A DNA stretch of 20,912 nt from Chara braunii (GCA_003427395.1 BFEA01000076.1:235148-256059); one strand, 5' to 3'. Counted from the first letter of the stretch, positions 9,838 to 18,158 are shown. Numbers and translations are program-made. The notes: generated by a model from the sequence alone, not told the origin.

Positions 9838-10456
9838 TGTTAGACTATTCATCTTAGAAACAGTGTCTAGCATGCCTTTAAGATATACACGAACAGGTTC
9901 CACTACTACTTTTCTCTTCTTTGGGCATTTGACTAGACCATTCGGCTTGGAAACAATGCCTAACCGCCCTGAACTGTTTAATATCCAAAGTTTAATAATT
10001 CTCTGACTTTGTTCTAAAGAAGAAGATGCAAATATGGGCAGGGGACTGAACCATTCGGCTTGGAAACAATGTTCAACTTGCCCATACTATTTCTTATTTT
10101 ACTTCGTAATTTCCCTTTTCTTCTTAGTGATATGGCTTAACGTTGGGCCATTCGGCTTGGAAACAATGCCCAGCTGCCAGTTCACATACAAATATATGCA
10201 AAATACTTCCTTTTATACTCAGGTTGTACTTATGTGCGTGGTTTTCAGGCTAAGCCATTCAGCTTAAAAACAATGCTCAGCCTTAGACCAAAAATCCTCC
10301 CTCAGAATGAAACAAGAAAACTCCTTTCACATCAGGCAAACCCTCATAAAATAAACATTGCAACCAGGCCATTCAGCTTGGAAACAATGTCTGACCCTTC
10401 AAAAAACAGTCAAATAAACACAACCCTGGGCCATTCAGCTTAAAAACAATGCCCAG
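9838..10456. repeat. Seven dispersed variable-arm hairpin repeats
   Basis: A conserved core close to CATTCGGCTTGGAAACAATG occurs at about 9846, 9939, 10052, 10149, 10256, 10370 and 10432, spaced roughly 60-115 bp. Flanking arms differ between copies but pair within each: GAC/GTC with TGTTA/TAGCA, TAGAC/GCCTA, TGAAC/GTTCA, TGGGC/GCCCA, TAAGC/GCTCA, CAGGC/GTCTG, TGGGC/GCCCA. A single unpaired base separates arm from inner ATT/AAT pairs in each. The sequence between copies is unrelated and AT-rich. Most arms pair perfectly or with one wobble or mismatch. Confidence 0.85.
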
Positions 10457-11090
10457 TCCTTGGTTGACCCGGTCAAACGCATGTAGTCTGCCTTCTTTCA
10501 GTCAAAACAAAGAGAAACTTAAGTTTCACACCCACGCATTCTTTCTTTTCAGTGTGATTAATCCTGAACAGAAAGCAAGAATCATAGGGACAGTCTCATA
10601 CATACATCAACCAAACTAATGGGGGATAGGCAAACATGGGTAATATGGGGTCATACAGATAGAAAGATGTTATACCTGATGGTTCCCTGCCTCCAAAACC
10701 TCGCCTAGGTTTCGGCAGAGCTCCCGCAACCGGTGGGTGGACTCCCCACAGAGTCTTGATGCGGTCCTACGGGTTGCAATCCCGCCTGCCGCCTTCCTCT
10801 CGTAACCAACAGACCAGACTTAGAGTGAGAAGGGCAGATAGAGAAAGGTTTTGAGACTCTCAGATCCAGGGAGGAGACTCGTGTGAGAGGGCCTGGTTAT
10901 CTTGATTCGCCTGAGGGCCCCGCAGTGATGGCCAGACTGCAGCAGCTTGATCACTTCCAACGTCCAACTGTCGAGATCAACTCTCTGACGACTCCAGGAA
11001 TAGCAGCAACAACCCCTTTTGCAACTACGCCTCTTAACCCAATTGTCGTTGCACAGCAGACTGTAACAGCCAGCAACAGCCGCGGCGGTA
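10457..11090. other. Unassigned sequence
   Basis: No gene supported. A short T-arm-like hairpin, CGGG/CCCG around TTGCAAT (10770-10784), lacks the rest of a tRNA. A 71-codon frame at 10883-11098 starts at GTG and leads into the 64-bp repeat; it may be part of a degraded Q/A-rich frame. Confidence 0.35.
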
Positions 11091-11124
11091 TTGAGTAGTA
11101 TGCAGCAATCAACAACAGGTAGCA

Positions 11125-11613
11125 GTGGTTGCCGTCAGTTGGCCACCACCTGTGCACAATCAACCGATGCAGCAGCGGTGCGTACACAGCCAACAGCAGC
11201 CCGCAGCAGTGCGCAGCGGCATGCAACAGTGTGCAGCAATAGTTCGTGCACAGTCCATAGCAGCCCGCAGCAGTGCGCAGCGGCATGCAGCAGTGTGCAA
11301 CAATAGTTCGTGCACAGTCCACAATAGCCCGCAGCAGTGCGCAGCAATAGTTCGTGCACAGTCCACAGCAGCCCGCAGCAGGATAGAGCAGCGCCCAGCT
11401 GTGGGCAGCAGTGGTGACGCCGCACTCGCAAGCTCAGCACGTCAACGAGCTCCTCCTCATGCTGCAGTAACGGCGCCCCGCTGGCCGACTGTCGTGTCTA
11501 CACCTTGTAGCTGGCCTACGGCTGCTCCGCCCAACACCCTCCGGCCCTGCCCGTCATGCATGCGGGACGCAGCGCAGGAACCATCAACAATACCGCCAGA
11601 GACGACGGGATGA
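11125..11613 (+). other. Q/A-rich open frame over a tandem repeat
   Basis: A 162-codon open frame, rich in Gln, Ala and Ser, reads through the 64-bp repeat at 11197-11390. Because 64 is one more than a multiple of three, successive units are read in different frames and none has a stop in the frame used. No domain recognised. It could be chance openness from CAG/GCA-rich sequence. A second frame, 11556-12080 (174 codons), overlaps its end and is equally unsupported. Confidence 0.2.
11197..11390. repeat. 64-bp tandem repeat, GCAG-rich
   Basis: Units beginning CAGCCCGCAG or a one-base variant start at 11197, 11261, 11325 and 11369. The period is 64 bp; the third unit lacks an internal 20 bp. 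Each full unit ends with AGTTCGTGCACAGTCCA. Confidence 0.88.
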
Positions 11614-12076
11614 GCAGATCAGCATGTTGGCGACTGTGGCGGGAGCACACGGCACCAGTAGCTAGACACCCAAATTACAAGATACACGCGGGAGGCGCGG
11701 CCAACAGATGGACAGCGTGGCAACGAGGCGGCGAGGTGCGTGGCAACACCAACAACACGGCCAAGTGCACAGCGAGCACATCAATTTGTAGAAATCCTTA
11801 TGTGAAGTACGTTGGACACAGGCATCATGGCAGCAGCGGTGCGCTGACAAGGTCGCTCGCTCATTCAATACGGAGCAAGGCAGCACCTGGCCCACTCACA
11901 TCACGGTTGAACCCCGCAGATTGCTGGTTCCCACCACCCACTGAGCCAGAGAGTTACTCTGGTAATCATTCGTTATCTCCTCCTGGCAACACAGACATCC
12001 TGAACCGAGCGGCCTCCGTCTCGACATGGCTGGCCCACAATAGCGTCGGGCTCGTCCTAACTCATAGCGTACACAG

Positions 12077-12464
12077 GTAAGTGCCATATTGCATCTCGTC
12101 GTCGCAGAAGCCTCGTCACGCCTGCCCCTTCGCAACTCAACTCGACCTGGGCAGGTAAGTTCGTCCTACATCCATCAATAAGCGAAAAAAAAGATCGGAA
12201 TGAACCTGCCTCGGAATGTGGACAGGTTCATCTCATGCTTGTGAGATAACGAACTACTCACCTGGCGCAACCCACACTTGCCATAGTACAAACTCCACAA
12301 CCTTTCTCCCTAATTTAACTTTACGAATGGATTCTAGTCAATCCCATCGTGGGCTCGCGTGAGGTAAGCATCTTCCTATCCTATTTCTCCCTTCTCTCCG
12401 CCATGGCTCTACGCACTAGCTCTCTCTACTAACTCTCTTTTTACTAATTTGATGTTAAAACTAG
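12077..12464 (+). promoter_or_regulatory. Three 5' splice-site motifs, intron-like segment
   Basis: ACAG|GTAAGT at 12077, GCAG|GTAAGT at 12155 and GAG|GTAAGC at 12364 match the eukaryotic donor consensus. After the third, a TACTAAC (12427-12433) identical to the yeast branch-point consensus precedes a pyrimidine stretch and AG at 12463-12464, giving a candidate 101-bp intron. No confident exons flank it. Confidence 0.35.
12200..12231 (+). other. 9-bp hairpin
   Basis: ATGAACCTG (12200-12208) pairs perfectly with CAGGTTCAT (12223-12231) across a 14-nt loop. It follows an A-run; a terminator or structured RNA role is not established. Confidence 0.5.
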
Positions 12465-13065
12465 CTTCACCATTGCACTTGCCCGGGGTAAAAATCCCAA
12501 AAATGCCCTCTTCCTCGCTTCATTCCGTGGTAATTTGAGTGAACTACGTCACTCTGCCTTTTTTTCATCCACCGCTTCCATCATCTCTCGTGCACGTCTC
12601 CTTCGTGCTAGCTCTCGCTCTACTAGTCCTCTAACAAAACTAGTCATATGGTCACTTTCCCCGTCCCTCATAACCTCTATACCCGTCTCCTCTTCGACTG
12701 ATCCTGCACCGTATCACGTGCGCCACCCTCTCCCTGCTGCGTCACAGCCCTTCTTTCACCATAGCCTGCGTCGCCTGCATGCACCCCGCGCCCCTGCCTG
12801 TCCAGGTTCGTTCGTCTGTTTTTGCCATCCCGTCGGCCTCACTCCCTCCCCTAATGCTCCGTTCTTCTGCGCTAGTTCCCCTCCTTCTTGCCCTTCGCAC
12901 TTCCTGGCCCGTAGTGCTCTGCTCCGCCTTGTCTCATCACTCATTGTTGTGCCTTCCCCTTCTGCGCATACACCTGGTGCAGAAGCTCGCCTAGGTCCTC
13001 TTTTGTCTTTTCATCGCCCCGTCGGCCTCAACCCCTGCTCTCCCATGCCTCCTGTTTCGCCTCTG
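12465..13065. other. Pyrimidine-rich stretch, no supported gene
   Basis: Strongly C/T-rich on the + strand. A 224-codon frame (12535-13209) starts at TTG, is P/S-rich and runs into rRNA-like sequence, so I do not call it. Two segments near 12826-12850 and 13010-13035 share a CCCGTCGGCCTCA core. Confidence 0.4.
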
Positions 13066-13420
13066 CGCCGAGCTACGATCCAACCCCGGCACGATCGAGC
13101 GCACCTATCGGGTGAGGCAAGCAGCAGGCCGATGATCACAGGAGATTGGAATCCGTCGAGGAGAACATGTCAACTCACCCGTTGGGTGGAACCCCCCGCC
13201 AACAGATAAAGCAGAGACGCGCGCCCTGCACACGGCTATCCTAGCCACCCCAGTTCTATGGGAGGCAGGAGAGTGCAGCCCTGCCGCAAGCCTACAACAT
13301 TGGCTTAAGGGACAGCAGTCCCGGTGCAGATCTCGGTGGTAATAGTAAACCTTCAAACGAGAACCCCGAAGACCGAAGCTGAGGCGATTGCGGTTCCTTG
13401 TGAACAGTAGCCTGGGCATT
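13066..13420 (+). rRNA. Diverged eukaryotic LSU rRNA-like fragment
   Basis: Several blocks occur in the order and approximate spacing of eukaryotic 25S/28S rRNA as I recall it: GGAATCCG (13148), GAGGAG, CAACTCACC (13171), GGCAGG, AAGCCTA (13288), GTGCAGATCT (13324), GGTGGTA, TTCAAACGAGAAC, CCGAAG (13373), GGTTCC (13392) and TGTGAAC (13399). In the best 55-base stretch, differences are nearly all transitions. Sequence before about 13066 and after about 13420 is not rRNA-like, so this is a partial copy within the insertion, probably a pseudogene. The match was made from memory, not by alignment. Confidence 0.6.
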
Positions 13421-13565
13421 ACGGCCATGGTCTTGGTACCCTCACCCAGGCACAATCCATTATCCCCCGAGTTCGAGTGCGGGCCTATAGTCCAACAATC
13501 CGAAGGCTTACCCATCGGGTCGTGCTCATGGACCCTTGGCCCGGGCTCAGAACCGGCACCACCCC

Positions 13566-13615
13566 AAACAGAGCAAAATAAAATAAAAATAAAAAACAAT
13601 AAAATTTTGAAATAA
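13566..13615 (+). other. A-rich tract after the rRNA-like fragment
   Basis: About 45 bases of A with scattered T, C and G, about 150 bp after the rRNA-like match. It could be the tail of a retroposed copy or a simple repeat. Confidence 0.4.
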
Positions 13616-14206
13616 ACGGGCCCGCGTTCGGACTCCCCCAGCAAAACCAAGGGGGATAGTCCCGCGGGACCCTCAACCCCTCAGCTCCTTTGCCGCTCCA
13701 TCGCTCCTGCGTTGTCGCCCCTGAAACCCCGTACCTCCGCCGTGATAGTCCAGTGCCGTAACCTATTGGGCTAAGCCCAAGCCTGGTACCAGCACGCGTG
13801 GGATCCCATATAAATAGTGCAATGTCGGTGCTCACAACGCCTTGGGCCATATTTCTATCTGCGATCAACCCACCCCCACTAGGCATCCCCGTCGGCTAGC
13901 ACCCACTACGCCGTGGCCACAACACACGCCAAACCTACTGCCGGTCGAACGTGCCGAATAGAGAGACAGAAACTTTGATATCCTTACCTTAATCAAGAAG
14001 TAAAGACTATGCTGGTCGGCTATGCCAGCCCCACGAACCATTCAAAGAAACAAAATCACACGCGCGCCTTAAGGCTTGCGCGCCCACACACTCTCTGCTC
14101 TAGTCAACCATCTAGTCAAATGTAAATTACAGACGCGGTCGCGCCTCACGCGGAGTACTTAGATTTTTAAACTAGTTTACTTTTCCTGTCGTTTGCAAAA
14201 CCCAAG
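13616..14206. other. Right part of the insertion, LTR-like
   Basis: No gene. A 15-bp palindrome, TTGGGCT/AGCCCAA, is at 13766-13780; TATAAATAG is at 13809-13817, 422 bp before the right end; GCCTTAAGGC lies near 14067-14076 within a CGCGC-flanked hairpin. A TATA box followed by CA at the right end is compatible with an LTR, but no matching left copy was found. Confidence 0.35.
13809..13817 (+). promoter_or_regulatory. TATA box, TATAAATAG
   Basis: Good match to the eukaryotic TATA consensus. It sits 422 bp from the right end of the insertion, as in an LTR U3 region. No downstream gene is evident. Confidence 0.4.
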
Positions 14207-14232
14207 GCGGATACCCTTGTAAGGGTATTCGC
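14207..14232 (+). other. Terminal 12-bp hairpin of the insertion
   Basis: GCGGATACCCTT (14207-14218) pairs with AAGGGTATTCGC (14221-14232), one G-T wobble, 2-nt centre. It ends 7 bp before the insertion boundary. Confidence 0.75.
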
Positions 14233-14239
14233 ACCAACA

Positions 14240-15084
14240 ACGTACTGTCAGACTTGTCTTTGAGCTCAGTCCGCATCTTTGAGCCCCTTAGACCGATGCG
14301 GGTGCTAGGGCCAGGACATCTGGTCTATCTCGACCTAGCGGTCATGCCTGTGTCAACAGATGGTCACAGATATATTATGGATGCAAGGGACAACTTGAGT
14401 GGGTTTGTGGAGGCAGTCGCCCTCAAGAAAAAGACAGGGAAAGGAATAGCAGATTCGATAGAGGATTTCTCCTTGAGACACCCTTTCATCAGGAGATTCA
14501 TAATAGATAATGGAACTGAGTTTGTGAACCAGGAAGTGCTAGGTATGCTTAAGAGGCTTTGCGTACATATCAAGCTCATCGAGCCGTATCACCCCGAGGC
14601 TAATGCCCCCGTGGAAAGGGGGCACAGGACCTTAAAGAACACAATCACGAAGCTGGCGGCAGATGATCTTGGGAGCTGGCCTAGGTACCTTAAGTAGGCA
14701 GTCTTCTCAGAGAACATGACTCCAAAGAGGACGACGGGGTGTATTCCAGAGGAACTATGGTACGGAAGAGAGATTGACTTCCCGGTGGAGGCCTTGATAC
14801 CCACTTGGAACAGATTGGATGACGATCCGCACATGACCACGGAAGAGCTAATTGAAGTACGGTGTCAACAGGTCCTTAGAAACGAGGAGGCCATGGAGGA
14901 TATTGTCAACCGGGTCTTGGATAGCAGGATGAGGGACAAAGTCGGGTGGGACCTGGTCAAGAATATCCGGAAAGAGCCACTTCAGGTGGGGGAAATGGTA
15001 TTGGTTAGAAACTCAGCACTGGAAAGCACGTGGTTTGGACAATTGGGGAGGAAGTTCAAAGACCCCTACCAGGTTGTGTGGGAC
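14240..15084 (+). pseudogene. Integrase catalytic core and C-terminus, broken
   Basis: The second half of the zinc finger, YCQTC (14243-14257), is followed within a few bases by a frame change. From 14254 one frame runs to 15084 with a single TAG at 14695-14697. The catalytic triad is intact: Asp in VYLDLAV (14332), Asp in IIDNGTEF (14506) and Glu in APVERGH (14614), with exactly 35 residues between the last two, the D-D(35)E spacing of retroviral-type integrases. Downstream are ELWYGREIDFP and a C-terminal module with DPYQV where GPY/F is usual. The frame stops at TGA 15085. The core is recognisable, but the stop, the frame change and the split finger make it non-functional. Confidence 0.92.
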
Positions 15085-15235
15085 TGAACACCTTTGAATT
15101 GGAAGATTTGGATGAAACTGGATTGAAAGGACCCTTTCCAGGACAACGATAGGTCAGGTTTCTAAGTCGGGATCCAGTGGAACAATAGTTGCAGGAGGCC
15201 CAAGATAAGGAAACTGGGGAGCCGGCAAACTGAGA
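15085..15235 (+). pseudogene. Integrase tail relic
   Basis: After TGA 15085 the coding signal moves to the frame starting 15087 and reads FELEDLDETGLKGPFPGQR, then VRFLSRDPVEQ and LQEAQDKETGEP, with TAG codons between these segments. The KGPFPGQR and RFLSRDP pieces look like the end of a Ty3-type integrase polyprotein. It is inferred to be the Pol C-terminus from direct continuity. Confidence 0.55.
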
Positions 15236-15769
15236 ATTGGTGGCAGTCTTATCTATGCTATGCTTTGATTCTTGGTTTGAAAATGACTACGGTTGTGGGT
15301 TTTTTTTTTGGGGGGGGAGGGGGTAGCTGCTTGGGCTGATTGACAATGGGTGTGGAATGCCTTGGAACCATGTACCATAGTTTTTGTGGGGGTATGCTAG
15401 GATGATTGCAACTGCGGCATCTGCGTGGAGGGGCAATGTGTCACATGGGGTTGTATGAGAGGTACGGGGAGCAATCTTGGGAGGTATCTTCTACCAAACT
15501 GGGGGAGTGTGTGTATGTGGGGCTCGGTGTGTGTTGTTTTGTTATGTGTACACAGGACCAGGGAAGATACCCCAAAAGCCAACATGGAATTTGGCAAGAA
15601 AAATGACAGCAATTGGATCAACAGGCCTAGCGAGAGAGAGGAAACAAGACCAAGTGGGGAGCAGAAAACTAGAAAGAGGAAACAGTATGTGGGGTACCTA
15701 TCCAAACAGGTACTGGGTAGAGAAGGAAAAAAACTTGTGTGTAGAGGACCTTTGCCTCTCAGAGAAGGG
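15236..15769 (+). other. Post-Pol spacer with T9-G8 tract
   Basis: Contains a T-run followed by a G-rich run (15300-15324) and a G/T-rich stretch. Open frames begin at 15425 and 15477 but their first parts are low-complexity and frame-ambiguous; no motif supports them. Confidence 0.35.
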
Positions 15770-16386
15770 GAAGGGATATATATCTCATCTGGGAGTGAGA
15801 GTGAGAAAAAGAAAACAGGCTCAGGGGAAAATGATGAATGGGGTAGAGAACGAAACAAAACCTCTCCGGGGAGGAAGCCGAGGGCGGTGAACAGTATGAG
15901 CGACGGTACGAGGGGGACGGCGAGAAGCCGTACCATCGAGTGCCGGAAAATTATGAGAGAGAATATGGGTCCATTCTGGAAAGCAACAAAGAAGGGGGCG
16001 AGGACGAGTCTCGCGAGATTATTGATATCAACAGTGCGGACGAGAGGGAGGAGGTAACAGAGCCAACAGAGGAAGAATGGTCGATGGTCGAAGATCCGAA
16101 GGATGAAAACTTCAAATGGATAAGAGAGTTTGGGCCAACATGTAGCCACTAGTTCAATGAATGGGCCAATATAATGAAGCATGACTGGATGTTGGAGGCT
16201 CAAAAGAGATGGAAACTAGGGGAGCGATTTACGCCCAGGACATTCTTCACTGAAGAAGCTCTGGCGGAAATGCAAAGAAAGAAAAAAGAGATCGAGGCCT
16301 ACGGTGTAGGATGGGACGCACAATCGTTTCAGGCTCATGAAAAGGAAATCAGGAAATGGGGGGCCAGTGGAAGCAAGAGGGGATAG
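15770..16386 (+). pseudogene. Charged 3' accessory reading frame, unknown
   Basis: Coding-like sequence starts around 15770 (GIYISSGSESEKKKTGSGEN, frame of 15425-16057), then appears to pass to a second frame near 15895, which is open through 16152 (TAG) and on to TAG 16384-16386. The second part includes EVTEPTEEEWSMVEDPKDE and, after the TAG, ANIMKHDWMLEAQKRWKLGE and a lysine-rich probable coiled segment. The product would be about 200 residues, strongly acidic first, then basic, with a serine/glutamate patch. It lies downstream of integrase on the same strand, as an extra 3' frame of a retrotransposon would. I recognise no family. A 268-codon frame on the opposite strand over the same region looks like its shadow. 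Confidence 0.45.
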
Positions 16387-16394
16387 TAACAGTA

Positions 16395-16453
16395 TCGGGA
16401 AGTTTGGAAATGGATCAGACTATAGTGGTTGATTCCATTTCCAAACTTCCCGA
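16395..16453. repeat. Perfect 20-bp inverted repeat
   Basis: TCGGGAAGTTTGGAAATGGA (16395-16414) is exactly complementary to 16434-16453. Past a one-base bulge, TCA/TGA extends the stem. The spacer is 19 bp. It starts nine bases after the stop of the 3' reading frame and precedes a G-rich purine tract. Confidence 0.95.
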
Positions 16454-16460
16454 GAGAAAC

Positions 16461-16475
16461 GGGGGGGTGGAGAGA
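16461..16475 (+). promoter_or_regulatory. Candidate polypurine tract
   Basis: G7-T-GGAGAGA, followed by TG at 16476. A polypurine tract primes plus-strand DNA synthesis just before the 3' LTR, and LTRs start with TG. It follows the 3' reading frame, as expected. No LTR pair confirms it. Confidence 0.35.
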
Positions 16476-16936
16476 TGGTTGATTTATAAAAACTATTGCA
16501 AATGTCTTTTTGTACAGAAAACATGTTGGTCCTCGGTCGGTTGAGTCGTGGCATGAGTCCCAAGAGAGGTTAGGGGACCTATGGGTAAAGGGGTGTGAGA
16601 ACTCCTCTTCCCTTGGAGCCTATTCCAACTAAGTCATGAATGAGTCTGAAAACAACAAGAAGCCTGAGAGGTAAGAACGAGTGAAAACAGAAAGAGTGCC
16701 TATATCCTTCGCCATGGTTGAACGGCCAGGTGGGCTAGAACTGCTTGAGGATGCAAGCCTCAACTCGAGCACTAGATGCTAAGTCGGGTGTATATAAGAT
16801 ACTAGGATTACGACATGCATTGTCAGTATATGGAAAAGGAAAGGCACGCACAAAACGCACGCACGATGGCCGCTTTCTAACCCCCTAGACAAAGGTGGGA
16901 TCCGTGTCCTCGAGGCCCACCTGCTCGGACGCTAAC
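16476..16936. other. Possible 3' LTR start region
   Basis: No gene. It begins TG directly after the purine tract and contains TATATAAG at 16790-16797. The right end of an LTR was not found. Confidence 0.3.
16790..16797 (+). promoter_or_regulatory. TATA box, TATATAAG
   Basis: Good TATA consensus about 315 bp after the candidate polypurine tract, compatible with a U3 promoter. Confidence 0.4.
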
Positions 16937-17125
16937 ATTGAAATAGAAAAGAACGATCCTAACAAAATCATTCGACTGAAATGGATAAGGACGGCCCTGA
17001 CAAGGTTGTTCGATTGAAATGGATAAGGGCGACCCTGACAAGGTTGTTCGGGAACATGGAAAGGAATGACCCTGATAAGGTTGTTCGACTGGAAATAGCA
17101 AAATGACCTCTGATAAGGGTCATTT
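16937..17125. repeat. 38-bp tandem repeat ending in a hairpin
   Basis: Units begin at TTCG 16971, 17009, 17047 and 17084, with a weaker unit before them. Each contains CCCTGACAAGG or a close variant. The last ends in a hairpin, AAATGACC/GGTCATTT (17101-17125). Confidence 0.85.
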
Positions 17126-18080
17126 GAAAATAGTTACTAGGGTCCACTTGCATGATTGCTTGAAACAGATTGAGCTTGGAAAATTTGAAGTCTGTATTGG
17201 AGAATTGCTTAAGAACCGGAAATTGCATTGCATATCAGGGGGCCCTAGGCAAATTGGAAAAGATATGGAAATAACATTGAAATGAACTTTCTTTTTTTTT
17301 TCCTAGTCTCAGGCCTCAGCAAGAGGGGGATACCGGTGCTTGCACCACGACCCCAGGACCTCTACCCTCCTTATGGAAAGTCTCAGCGCGACCTGTTCCT
17401 TGTAAAAAAGGATAAGGGTTGAATGGCCATGGCATTTTTCTCTTTGATTGATGCTCGCCGTCCGGAACTAACTCCGACAACGAGCTCTAAGTCGGGGAGT
17501 TCAAACTGCGCCTCATGTTGGGATCCTAAACGTCAAAGGGCGAGGAACCAAAAAGGGTGAGGAACCATTCGTTTCTAGTCTCTTTTGCTCTCCCCAACCA
17601 CACGCCATACCGTAGAGGGGCGGCGTGGTCGTTTGGGATGGACCTCGGCCGCTCACATTAAGTTGGGCGGTACTGTTCAAAGGGAGGGGCCAGGCGGAGT
17701 ACCGGGTGGAGTCCACGACCACCACGAGGCATTGACATTGCCCCGCCGGATTATTACAACCGGTCCGGGACTAACCGTGAGGTCTTCGTAGCTGCACTCG
17801 CAGAGTAATAGAGAGCCCCAACTCTCGAGAAAGAAAGAGGCCGGATCCAAGAAAATACCACTCGGGAGGAACGATTCGCGGGGGATGCGTTTACGACAAG
17901 ACAGGGTCCTGGGAGGCTTGGACTGGACCTACCTACCAGAAGTGAGGTGGTACCTCAGCAATGACGTCTGTCTCGTAATAGCAAGACTAGGTAGAAGGAT
18001 GAGGTGTTACTAGCTGAGGGAGGAATGATCACCCTTCCTTCTAGGAGCAGGTTTGCGTACCTCCAATTTGGAATCAGTCG
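17126..18080. other. Long region without supported gene
   Basis: Holds a T-run (17291-17300) and a mixed GC-rich segment. No conserved protein motif in either strand; the open frames (17513-17725, 17585-17791) are short and overlapping. Probably internal or 3' sequence of a degraded LTR element ending at 18120. Confidence 0.35.
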
Positions 18081-18116
18081 TGCGATGGGGACATCGCATT
18101 TTGAGTGGGGGGAAGG
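18081..18116 (+). promoter_or_regulatory. Hairpin plus polypurine tract, copy 1
   Basis: TGCGATG/CATCGCA with loop GGGA (18081-18098) is followed by GAGTGGGGGGAAGG (18103-18116). A near copy is at 19527-19559. The arrangement looks like the 3' end of an LTR element. Confidence 0.5.
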
Positions 18117-18158
18117 TGAGCCATCTAAGACGTGCTAAGAATCAGAAAATTTGGCAAA

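Larger units (their letters stand above)
7450..14239. mobile_element. 6.8-kb TG...CA insertion within integrase
   Basis: Integrase coding stops after ACG (7447-7449) and resumes at ACG (14240-14242). Taking the insert as 7451-14239, its ends read TGTCGAGCG and CACCAACA, the TG...CA form of LTR-type elements, with short imperfect end symmetry. The flanks ACGA and ACGT match at three of four bases, a possible target-site duplication. If the flanks are abutted, the His-to-Cys spacing of the zinc finger becomes 26 residues, normal for the family. No transposase, RT or long LTR pair was seen inside, so it may be a non-autonomous or composite element. Orientation is unknown. Confidence 0.75.
1723..15235 (+). 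mobile_element. Degenerate Ty3/gypsy LTR retrotransposon, interrupted
   Basis: Coding relics occur in the order Gag (zinc knuckle 3317-3358), protease-like (4086-4601), RT (YIDD at 5795-5806), RNase H (6058-6751) and integrase (HHCC finger plus D-D(35)E core). Integrase after RNase H is the Ty3/gypsy (Metaviridae) order. A 6.8-kb insertion (7450-14239) separates the integrase halves. Nonsense codons (for example 2397, 3407, 4599, 14695) and at least eight changes of reading frame show it cannot make its proteins. The true ends are not found: a 5' LTR should lie left of 1723 or outside the window, and a purine tract at 16461-16475 is only a candidate 3' boundary. No LTR pair was seen. Confidence 0.88.

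Noticed and set aside
9838-10456. CRISPR array or integron attC cassettes
   Set aside because: Spacing is irregular, the arms vary in a complementary manner unlike CRISPR repeats, no cas or integron integrase is present, and the setting is eukaryotic retrotransposon DNA.
10770-10784. tRNA T-arm (CGGG/CCCG around TTGCAAT)
   Set aside because: No acceptor stem, D arm or anticodon arm found at the right distances.
12535-13209. 224-codon P/S-rich + strand frame
   Set aside because: Starts at TTG, is low-complexity and overlaps the rRNA-like fragment.
13105-13886. Overlapping minus-strand frames (181 and 133 codons)
   Set aside because: They overlap the rRNA-like fragment and A-rich tract and have no protein-like features.
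7451-14239. Insertion as a Helitron
   Set aside because: There is a terminal hairpin, but no TC start, no CTRR end and no A|T insertion site.
7451-14239. Insertion as a standard LTR element with paired LTRs
   Set aside because: By eye I found no repeat of the left end near the right or vice versa; the two TATA boxes have unrelated downstream sequence. A self-alignment could overturn this.
15397-16203. 268-codon open frame on the minus strand
   Set aside because: It is hydrophobic and low-complexity as expected from the complement of the purine-rich, charge-coding + strand; no motif or start context supports it.
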